From contig JBKQSL010000252.1 in NCBI GenBank assembly GCA_052143655.1, forward strand, positions 1 to 13,288: DNA of 13,288 nucleotides, given 5' to 3'. Both the position numbers and the translations under genes were made by a program. Source of the DNA: CAVSUR01 sp052143655 (lineage in GTDB: Bacteria; Actinomycetota; Actinomycetes; Streptosporangiales; Streptosporangiaceae). This document shows positions 6,784-12,102 of this stretch, piece after piece. The notes below the pieces were generated by a model. That model was not told the DNA's origin and did not search any database. It was given only the letters and a program-made list of their open reading frames with translations. Position 1 is the first letter of the stretch, and each line of letters starts with the position of its first letter.

Positions 6784-7681
6784 CATCCGCCCGGGCGGCC
6801 CGGTAGAAGTCCGGCTCCAGGAAGACCAGCTCGGCGATTGGCACGGCCGCCCGGATGCGCCGTTCGGCCGCGTCGATGGCTGCGACCACCACGGCGGCGG
6901 AGTCCTCCGGCCGGACCGCGATCTTCGCGGCCACCAGCAGCGTGTCCGGGCCGACGTGCAGCGTGCGCAGGTGGATGACGCGCTCGATCTGCGGCGCGCC
7001 TGACTCGATCGCGGCCACGATGGCCGCCTCGGTCACGGCGCTGGCCGACTCGCCGATCAGCAGGCTTTTCATCTCAGTAGCCAGGATCACGGCCACGCTG
7101 CCCAGCAGTACCCCCACGGCCAGCGATCCGGCCCCGTCCCAGCGGGCGTCCCCGGTGATCGTGGTCAGCGTCACGCCCGCGAACGCGAAGATCAGCCCGG
7201 CCAGCGCCGCGGAGTCCTCCAGCAGCACGGCCGGCAGCTCGGGGGCCTTGGCGTGCCGGATGAAGCTGCGCAGGCTGCGGCCGGCCCGCAGGCGGCTGGT
7301 CTCGGCGATCGCGGTCCGGAAGGAGAAGGCCTCCAGCACCAGCGCGATGGCCAGCACGCCGAACGCCACCGCCGGGCTGGTGATGTGCTCGGGATGGGCG
7401 ATGCGCTGGATGCCCTCGTAAACCGAGAACGCCGCACCGACGGTGAACAGCACGACCGCGACCAGGAACGCGTAGAAGTACCGCTCGGCGCCGAAACCGA
7501 ACTGGTGCTCCTCGGTCTGCGCACGGCGGGCCCGGGTCCGGCCGACGAGCAGCAGGATCTGGTTGCCGGAGTCGGCCACCGAGTGCACGGACTCGGCGAG
7601 CATCGAGGCCGAGCCGGTGATGACGAACGCGGCGAGCTTGGTAACGGCGATGCCCAGGTTCGACGCCAGGGCGGCCAGCAC
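6692..7681 (-). CDS. Cation diffusion facilitator (CDF) family transporter, SLC30A9-like subgroup
   Basis: Inner-membrane divalent-cation/proton antiporter family, probably exporting Zn2+, Fe2+ or Mn2+. From the GTG at 7681 the product is 329 residues. It shows ASNLGIAVTKLAAFVITGSASM (TM1), the TM2 metal motif His33-x3-Asp37 in ESVHSVADSGNQ, HQFGFGAERYFYAF before TM3, TM4 around 102-123, and TM5 with Glu155-Asp156 (VLLEDSAALAGL) where classical CDFs have HxxxD. TM6 starts near 186 and a cytoplasmic domain (about 205-290) ends ELVFLEPDFYR. The ED/HxxxD combination marks the ZnT9/SLC30A9-like branch, whose substrate is less certain. The Arg/Pro-rich tail (about 300-329) overlaps the convergent Trp-repeat gene. 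This GTG start has no Shine-Dalgarno and leaves only a single residue before TM1; an in-frame ATC 23 codons upstream is better placed (separate entry). It is the last gene of the manB cluster, 99 bp after the Trm112-like stop. Confidence 0.9.
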   Translation of the reverse strand: MLAALASNLGIAVTKLAAFVITGSASMLAESVHSVADSGNQILLLVGRTRARRAQTEEHQFGFGAERYFYAFLVAVVLFTVGAAFSVYEGIQRIAHPEHITSPAVAFGVLAIALVLEAFSFRTAIAETSRLRAGRSLRSFIRHAKAPELPAVLLEDSAALAGLIFAFAGVTLTTITGDARWDGAGSLAVGVLLGSVAVILATEMKSLLIGESASAVTEAAIVAAIESGAPQIERVIHLRTLHVGPDTLLVAAKIAVRPEDSAAVVVAAIDAAERRIRAAVPIAELVFLEPDFYRAARADVTDPAIRAARRSARLLRPRPPRPSRPSDSR

Positions 7682-7747
7682 CGCACGCTTGCCGCCGTGC
7701 CCGGCCTGACCCCCGGCACCCTCGCCAGCCGCGGCGGGCTCGGTGCT

Positions 7748-7764
7748 GATGTCTGGGCCTTTCT
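7748..7764 (-). promoter_or_regulatory. Shine-Dalgarno with in-frame ATC: possible non-canonical start of the CDF gene
   Basis: On the minus strand AGAAAGG (7764-7758) is followed after seven bases by ATC (7750-7748), in frame with the CDF gene. The codons from there read I-STEPAAAGEGAGGQ... and lead without a stop into the CDF core, a typical N-terminus for this family. No ATG, GTG or TTG lies between the preceding stop at 7783-7781 and the GTG at 7681. Either ATC is used as a rare start, or an ATG has been altered by mutation or sequencing error, or the gene really starts at 7681. Confidence 0.4.
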
Positions 7765-7780
7765 GCGCGGCCGCGGCCGG

Positions 7781-7960
7781 CTAGCCGGCCGCCGGGTCGC
7801 GTGCCTCGTCGATCAGCAGCACCGGGATGTCGTCGCGGACCGGGTAGGCCAGGCCGCACTCGCCCGTGCACACCAGCTCGCTGGCCGCCTCGTCGGCGCG
7901 CAGCGGCGCACGGCACTTGGGACAGGCCAGGATGTCCAGCAGCCAGTCGTCGATGTTCAT
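7781..7960 (-). CDS. Trm112-like (UPF0434/YcaR) small zinc protein
   Basis: 59-residue protein of the Trm112p/UPF0434 family, small zinc-ribbon proteins that in other organisms act as partners or activators of methyltransferases. Visible are LLDILACPKC (8-16; Cys13, Cys16), LVCTGECGLAYPVRDDIPVLL (30-49; Cys31, Cys35) and the acidic DEARDP end. The two Cys pairs would hold one Zn2+. The ATG start has GGAGG four bases before it, a slightly short spacing; an upstream in-frame start at 8029 would lie inside manB and is not supported. It follows manB after 16 bp and is almost certainly co-transcribed. Its place right after the phosphomannomutase gene matches other actinobacteria as I remember them, though no mechanistic link is established. 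Confidence 0.92.
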   Translation of the reverse strand: MNIDDWLLDILACPKCRAPLRADEAASELVCTGECGLAYPVRDDIPVLLIDEARDPAAG

Positions 7961-7976
7961 CTGCCCTCCGGGGTTG

Positions 7977-9347
7977 TCAGCGGCTCGGTCCGGCGGCCGG
8001 ATCGCTGCGCACGATGCCCAGCACCGCATCCCGGATGCCCGCCAGGGTGGCCTCGTCGCCGGCCTCGACGTTCAGCCGCAGCAGCGGCTCGGTGTTGGAC
8101 GGCCGCAGGTTGAACCACCAGTCCCCGGCGCTGACGGTCATCCCGTCGAGGTCGTCGACCGAGACCCCGGGGCGCCCGGCGAACGCCGCCCGGACACGGG
8201 CGGCCGCGGCGCCCTGATCGGCGACCTCGCTGTTGATCTCGCCGGTGGCGGTGTACCGGGCGTAGCCGGCCAGCAGCTCCGACAGCGGCCCCGGCTGGGA
8301 GCCGAGCGCGGCCAGCACGTGCAGCGCGGCCAGCATGCCGGAGTCGGCGAACCAGAAGTCCCGGAAGTAGAAGTGCCCGGAGTGCTCGCCGCCGAAGACC
8401 GCGCCGGTCTGCGCCATCCGCGCCTTGATGAACGAGTGCCCCACCCGGGTGCGGACCGGCCGCCCGCCGTTCTCGGCGATGATCTCCGGCACGGCACGCG
8501 AGGTGATCAGGTTGTGAATGACCACAGCGCCGGGCTCGCGGCGCAGCTCCCGCACCGCGATCAGCGCGGTCAGCACCGACGGCGAGACGATCTCGCCGCG
8601 CTCGTCGACGACGAAGCAGCGGTCGGCGTCGCCGTCGAAGGCCAGCCCGATGTCCGCGCCGGAACTGGTCACCGCGCGCTGCAGGTCGGCCAGGTTAGCC
8701 GGGTCGATCGGGTTGGCCTCGTGGTGCGGGAACGTGCCGTCCAGCTCGAAGTACAGCGGCACGGTCTCGACCGGCAGCCCGGCGAGCACCTTCGGCACCG
8801 TGTGCCCCGCCATGCCGTTCCCGGCGTCGACGGCCACCGTGAGCGGCCGGATGCCGGTCAGGTCGACCAGGCTCTTGAGGTGCTCGGCGTATCCCGGCAG
8901 CAGGTCGCGCCCGGTGACCGTGCCCGGCGGCCCGTCGTGCCCGGGCACCCCGTGCTCGGCCATCTCGCGCAGCTGCGCCAGCCCGGTGTCCTGGCCTACC
9001 GGCCTGGCCCCCGCCTGGCACAGCTTGATCCCGTTGTACTTGGCCGGGTTGTGGCTGGCTGTGACCATCGCGCCGGGGATGCCCAGGCTGCCGCTGGCGT
9101 AGTAGAGCATGTCGGTGGAGCCCAGCCCGGCGGCGATCACGTCGGCGCCCTGGGCGGCCGCCCCGGCCCCGAACGCCTCGGCCAGCGGTGCCGACGAGGT
9201 GCGCATGTCGTGCACGGTGACGACAGCGGGGGCGCCGGTCAGCCGGACGAACGCGGCCCCGACCGCGGCGGCCACCGACTCGTCGAGCTCGTCGGGGACG
9301 ATGCCGCGGATGTCGTAGGCCTTGAAGATCCTGGCGTAGTCGGGCAC
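7977..9347 (-). CDS. manB: Phosphomannomutase/phosphoglucomutase
   Basis: 456-residue cytosolic alpha-D-phosphohexomutase that interconverts hexose 6-phosphate and 1-phosphate, supplying mannose-1-phosphate for GDP-mannose and glycan synthesis. All four active-site loops are present: phosphoserine loop VTASHNPAKYNGIK (95-108, Ser98), Mg2+ loop DGDADR (238-243), sugar loop GGEHSG (319-324) and phosphate loop RPSNTEP (415-421). The length is typical. The GTG start is chosen because GGGAGG sits eight bases before it and VPDYARIFKAYDIRG matches the usual N-terminus; an in-frame ATG at 9401 would add 18 residues and would be nearly leaderless relative to a -10-like box at 9418-9413. It lies 182 bp after the DUF3499 gene and 16 bp before the Trm112-like gene. 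Specificity for mannose over glucose is inferred from gene context. Confidence 0.95.
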   Translation of the reverse strand: MPDYARIFKAYDIRGIVPDELDESVAAAVGAAFVRLTGAPAVVTVHDMRTSSAPLAEAFGAGAAAQGADVIAAGLGSTDMLYYASGSLGIPGAMVTASHNPAKYNGIKLCQAGARPVGQDTGLAQLREMAEHGVPGHDGPPGTVTGRDLLPGYAEHLKSLVDLTGIRPLTVAVDAGNGMAGHTVPKVLAGLPVETVPLYFELDGTFPHHEANPIDPANLADLQRAVTSSGADIGLAFDGDADRCFVVDERGEIVSPSVLTALIAVRELRREPGAVVIHNLITSRAVPEIIAENGGRPVRTRVGHSFIKARMAQTGAVFGGEHSGHFYFRDFWFADSGMLAALHVLAALGSQPGPLSELLAGYARYTATGEINSEVADQGAAAARVRAAFAGRPGVSVDDLDGMTVSAGDWWFNLRPSNTEPLLRLNVEAGDEATLAGIRDAVLGIVRSDPAAGPSR

Positions 9348-9355
9348 TGCGTCTG

Positions 9356-9361
9356 CCTCCC
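9356..9361 (-). promoter_or_regulatory. Ribosome binding site of manB
   Basis: GGGAGG on the minus strand, eight bases before the GTG at 9347. It favours this start over the in-frame ATG at 9401. Confidence 0.75.
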
Positions 9362-9412
9362 GTTGAATGACCTTGCTGATCGCGCTCCAGGGCACGCGCA
9401 TTACCGGCACCG

Positions 9413-9418
9413 AGCCTA
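9413..9418 (-). promoter_or_regulatory. Possible -10 box of manB
   Basis: TAGGCT in the context GATAGGCTCGGT on the minus strand, about 65 bp before the manB GTG. A near-identical GATAGCCTCGGT, facing the other way, precedes the zincin-like gene. No good -35 hexamer is visible, so the call rests on the TANNNT pattern and the repeated context. Confidence 0.3.
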
Positions 9419-9486
9419 TCGGCCCGGCTGGCGGCCGCGATCCGGTCCCGGCCGCGAGCCTGCATCCCGCGGACCGCAGCAGCGCC

Positions 9487-9523
9487 CGGGGCGCCGCCCC
9501 GTCCCGGGATTGCGGCTCAATCC
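9487..9523 (-). terminator. Double hairpin between the DUF3499 gene and manB
   Basis: Seven bases after the DUF3499 stop, GGATTG and CAATCC (9507-9523) form a six-base-pair stem with a five-base loop. CGGGGC-GCC-GCCCCG (9487-9501) forms a second stem just beyond. There is no T-run, so this may be a pause or Rho-type end, or an mRNA-stabilising structure. It is the main content of the 182-bp gap. Confidence 0.35.
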
Positions 9524-9539
9524 GGCGGCTCAGTCCGGC
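9514..9539. repeat. 13-bp tandem duplication across the DUF3499 stop codon
   Basis: GGCTCAATCCGGC (9514-9526) is followed directly by GGCTCAGTCCGGC (9527-9539), one mismatch. The right-hand copy carries the TGA stop of the DUF3499 gene and the left-hand copy repeats TGA in another frame. Confidence 0.8.
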
Positions 9540-9883
9540 GGCCCCGACCGCAGCACCCGCAGGTGACCGCGGCGGCCTACCTCGATGCCCTGGCCGACCG
9601 GCTCGGCGGCAGCGCGCGGCACGGCGGCCTCCCGGACCGCGTTGGCCAGCGCCTCAAGGTCGTCGGCCGCCTCCTGCTCGGCGGGCCCGGTCGGCAGCCG
9701 GACCACATCCCAGCCGCGCGGCGCAGTCAGCCGGTCCGCATGCGCGGCGCACAGGTCATAGCAATGCGGCTCGGAATAGGCGGCCAGCGGCCCGAGCACC
9801 GCGGTGGAGTCGCGGTAGACATAGGTCAGGGTGTAGACGGCTAGCTTCCGGCAGGCCGGCCGGGAGCAGGTTCGGGCAGTCAA
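9530..9883 (-). CDS. DUF3499 family zinc-ribbon-like protein
   Basis: 117-residue protein of the actinobacterial DUF3499 family, function unknown. Seen: CSRPAC (Cys6, Cys11), the conserved core LTYVYRDSTAVLGPLA (19-34), EPHCYDLCAAHADRLTAPRGW (38-58; Cys41, Cys45, plus His40 and His48), a helix DDLEALANAVREAA and a C-terminal GRRGHLRVLRS motif. The four cysteines suggest a bound Zn2+. The start is the TTG at 9883: no in-frame ATG or GTG lies close upstream, and the protein begins directly before the first Cys. Streptomyces homologs, as remembered, have about 20 extra N-terminal residues. The TTG sits in the loop of a seven-base-pair hairpin and overlaps the stop of a 14-codon upstream ORF (separate entries). 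It is divergent from the zincin-like gene and upstream of manB, an arrangement I remember from Streptomyces and Mycobacterium. Confidence 0.88.
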   Translation of the reverse strand: MTARTCSRPACRKLAVYTLTYVYRDSTAVLGPLAAYSEPHCYDLCAAHADRLTAPRGWDVVRLPTGPAEQEAADDLEALANAVREAAVPRAAAEPVGQGIEVGRRGHLRVLRSGPPD

Positions 9884-9890
9884 CTGCCCG
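9873..9890 (-). promoter_or_regulatory. Hairpin enclosing the TTG start codon of the DUF3499 gene
   Basis: On the minus strand CGGGCAG-TTGA-CTGCCCG forms a perfect seven-base-pair stem with a TTGA loop. The start codon TTG (9883-9881) is the first three loop bases. Folding would hide the ribosome site unless ribosomes translating the leader ORF, which ends inside the loop, open it. Confidence 0.55.
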
Positions 9891-9924
9891 CCCCGTCCAG
9901 GCTGCCGCAGTCCGTGCCGGTCAT
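9880..9924 (-). CDS. Possible 14-residue leader peptide upstream of the DUF3499 gene
   Basis: ATG at 9924 opens a short frame, MTGTDCGSLDGAGS, ending at TGA (9882-9880). The TGA overlaps the TTG start of the DUF3499 gene as TTGA. GAGAG lies seven bases before the ATG and could serve as ribosome site. Overlap and spacing fit a translated leader that opens the start-codon hairpin and couples translation of the two. It may be chance: the frame is short and has no known homolog. Confidence 0.35.
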   Translation of the reverse strand: MTGTDCGSLDGAGS

Positions 9925-10092
9925 GGTGGCGCTCTCAGTTCCGAGCGGGACGGTAGCGGACCGCCGCGACCCGCAGAAGGCAGGCCCGCGTACATCGCTC
10001 ACAACGGCTGACCGTACCTACCAGCCGACGGTAATGCCACCACCCGGGGCACCTGTGCCAATTCGTGTCTCCGGCAGGCCGCCGGGAGGCGA

Positions 10093-10098
10093 TAGCCT
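10093..10098 (+). promoter_or_regulatory. Possible -10 box of the zincin-like gene
   Basis: TAGCCT (TANNNT pattern) in GATAGCCTCGGT ends eight bases before the GTG at 10107, so the transcript would be leaderless or nearly so. The GGGAGG at 10084-10089 is 17 bases from the GTG, too far for a ribosome site. The 223-bp divergent region 9884-10106 otherwise shows only the leader ORF and hairpin on the minus strand. Confidence 0.35.
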
Positions 10099-10106
10099 CG
10101 GTCACC

Positions 10107-10577
10107 GTGAGCAGCAATGACGGGCCGCGGCCGGCCGCCGGGCCGATCCGGCGGCGGGACCGGCACGGCCGCGGGCTGCGCGGGCCGCTGGCCCCGCCGG
10201 ACTCGCCGCTGTACCGCACCAGGGCCGAGCAGTTCGACGAGCTGGTGCTGCAGGCGGTCGCCCGGCTGGAGCCGCGCTGGGAGTCCGAGCTGGCGACGGT
10301 GGAGTTCGCGGTGGAGGAGATCCCCGCGGCGGACCCGCCGCCGGACATCCTGGATCCGGTGCCGCTGGCCCGGCTCGAGCCCGGAGAGCCCGGCCCGGGT
10401 CGCCCCGGCCAGCCCGCCCGGCCGGCCCGCATCGTGCTCTACCGGCGGCCGCTGCTGGCCCGGTCCGAGAACGAGGACGAGCTGGCCGACCTGATCCTCG
10501 ATGTGGTGGTGGAGGAATTCGCCCGGCTGCTCGGCCTGGACCCGGAGATCGTCGATCCCGGCTACGGGGCCGACTGA
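10107..10577 (+). CDS. Zincin-1 (DUF1025) family protein with degenerate metalloprotease motif
   Basis: 156-residue protein of the metallopeptidase family annotated as zincin-like DUF1025/PF06262. The N-terminus DRHGRGLRGPLAPPDSPLYR (18-37) and the following helix (38-56, AEQFDELVLQAVARLE) match actinobacterial members, as does the strand RIVLYRRPLLAR (108-119). The family HExxH zinc site should lie in the helix at 128-144, but the aligned residues read Glu136-Glu137-Phe-Ala-Arg140, so both zinc-binding histidines are missing and protease activity is unlikely. A Pro-rich insert covers about 92-107. The end DPEIVDPGYGAD is also typical. The GTG at 10107 is chosen over the in-frame GTG at 10065 because the -10-like box sits just before it. 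Convergent with DUF5719, 28 bp apart; divergent from DUF3499. Confidence 0.82.
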   Translation: MSSNDGPRPAAGPIRRRDRHGRGLRGPLAPPDSPLYRTRAEQFDELVLQAVARLEPRWESELATVEFAVEEIPAADPPPDILDPVPLARLEPGEPGPGRPGQPARPARIVLYRRPLLARSENEDELADLILDVVVEEFARLLGLDPEIVDPGYGAD

Positions 10578-10597
10578 CCCCGGGGCCGACTGACCCC
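10566..10597. repeat. 16-bp perfect tandem duplication at the zincin-like stop codon
   Basis: GGGGCCGACTGACCCC occurs at 10566-10581 and again at 10582-10597. The first copy contains the TGA stop (10575-10577); the second supplies another TGA in the +1 frame. Confidence 0.95.
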
Positions 10598-10609
10598 GGC
10601 CCGGGTCAG
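10590..10609. terminator. Bidirectional terminator-like hairpin between convergent genes
   Basis: CTGACCC (10590-10596) pairs with GGGTCAG (10603-10609) across a six-base loop. It lies 13 bases past the zincin-like stop, and its right arm overlaps the TGA stop of DUF5719 (10608-10606). There is no T-run on either strand, as is frequent in GC-rich actinobacteria. Symmetry and position suggest it serves both transcripts. Confidence 0.5.
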
Positions 10610-12102
10610 GGCAGGACGGCGGTCAGCGAGCTGCGCACGGCCGGCAGCGGCACCGAGGTCAGCGAGCTGGCACCGGGCAGCAGCGAGCTGACGGCCGAGC
10701 CCGCCGAGATCACCCGGCCGGCGTAGAGCGGGCCGGAGCCCGGCTGCGGCGTGATCAGCACGGCGAACTGAGCGGCGGACTGGCCGGCTGGCCGCCGGAG
10801 CCGGACCGTGATCGTGTGACCGGCGGCCACGTGCACGACCTGACCGGAGGCGCCGAACGCCGAGCCCGAGGTGGCCGTCGCCAGGCGCGCGCTGGCCGCG
10901 CCGCCCGGGGCGGACAGCACCAGCTCAGCCGGCCGGCCGGAACCGCCGGGCACGGCGGCGAGCACGCTCTGCTGCTGGATCGGGCCGGTCGCCCCGGTGA
11001 TCGCGCCAGGGCCGCCGGAGCCGCCGCCGGGAACCATCAGCGAGGCCGTGACCGGCACGTTCGCGGAGATCTTCAGCGCCGCCGGTATCCCGCCCAGGGA
11101 CGGCAGCGGGATGCCGACCGCCGATCCGCTGGGCAGGTTGATGCCACTGCCGCCGGCCGGCTGATAGGAGCCCTTGGATGTCACGGCGGTGAGCTTGACC
11201 TGGGCGTCCACGGTTCCGGGCACGGCCACGTACAGCTCGCGGGCGCCCGCGGAGCCGGGCAGCCCAGGGACGACCAGGTGGCGGGCCGGGTCCTGCGCGG
11301 CCGGCAGCCAGGTACCCGGGCTGGCGGTGCTCTTGCCCTCCCGCACCGCCGCCACGACCTGTCCGACGCTCGTGGTCACGTGCAGCCAGACGGCCCGGGA
11401 ATGGCGCAGCAGGCCAGCCAGCGACTGGATCACCATGCCGTGCGCGGGCACGCTGACCCCGGTGTCGGCGCTGCCCAGCAGCGGGCCGCTGTCGGTGGCC
11501 GCGGTCACCTGGGCGTCGGCGGGCTGGCTGTCGGTGTTCATCAGGTACAGCTCGACGCTGGCCGCGCTCGCCGCGCCCGGGCCGGTGAACCAGAAGTCGG
11601 TGCCCGGCGCTCCGCAGCGGGCCGTCGGCTCGCCGCCGGAGTCGGTCTGCTCGACTTCCAGGCCCTGGGCCAGCGGACCGCTCGCTGTCACCAGCACGCC
11701 GCCGCGCCCGGTGACAGTGGGCACAGCCGTCCCGGAGACGGCCTGAGCGGCACCACCACGGGCCGCGGGCACCGCCCGCAGGGCCAGCCTGCCGGCGTCC
11801 GTGACGGTCCCTGCCGGGGCCGCCGCCGACGACAGCCGGGTGATCGCCGCACTGCCCGCGGCGGAAGCAGCCGAGCCGACCGGCGCCGTCGCGATCGCGA
11901 CGCCGCCGCTGGTTGCCCCGGCCGAGCCTGGCCCCGCGCAGGCCCGCACGGCCGTGGAGACGGCGGCCTGGCGCTGCCCCGCCGTCTGGCTGCTCTGCGC
12001 TACCGCGGCCGGACGGCTGACCGCCGCGGCGGCGTACAGACCCGCCGCCACGATCAGCACCAGTGCCGCGAAAGCCAGACGGCTGCCCGGCAGCTTGCTC
12101 AC
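10606..12102 (-). CDS. DUF5719 family membrane-anchored secreted protein
   Basis: 498-residue protein matching actinobacterial DUF5719 proteins by place and layout; function unknown. A short basic start (MSKLPGSR) is followed by one hydrophobic helix (about 9-28, LAFAALVLIVAAGLYAAAAV), read as an uncleaved signal anchor, then an Ala/Ser/Thr/Val-rich extracellular part predicted to be mostly beta strand. Recognisable stretches are RCGAPGTDFWFTGPG, LYLMNTDSQPADAQVT, VPAHGMVIQSLAGLL and WLPAAQDPARHLVVPGLPGS. Two cysteines (RACAGP near 55 and RCGAPG near 164) could form a disulfide. The GTG start overlaps the stop of the upstream gene as GTGA, so the two are translationally coupled. Low-complexity composition makes detailed homology uncertain. 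Confidence 0.85.
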   Translation of the reverse strand: MSKLPGSRLAFAALVLIVAAGLYAAAAVSRPAAVAQSSQTAGQRQAAVSTAVRACAGPGSAGATSGGVAIATAPVGSAASAAGSAAITRLSSAAAPAGTVTDAGRLALRAVPAARGGAAQAVSGTAVPTVTGRGGVLVTASGPLAQGLEVEQTDSGGEPTARCGAPGTDFWFTGPGAASAASVELYLMNTDSQPADAQVTAATDSGPLLGSADTGVSVPAHGMVIQSLAGLLRHSRAVWLHVTTSVGQVVAAVREGKSTASPGTWLPAAQDPARHLVVPGLPGSAGARELYVAVPGTVDAQVKLTAVTSKGSYQPAGGSGINLPSGSAVGIPLPSLGGIPAALKISANVPVTASLMVPGGGSGGPGAITGATGPIQQQSVLAAVPGGSGRPAELVLSAPGGAASARLATATSGSAFGASGQVVHVAAGHTITVRLRRPAGQSAAQFAVLITPQPGSGPLYAGRVISAGSAVSSLLPGASSLTSVPLPAVRSSLTAVLP

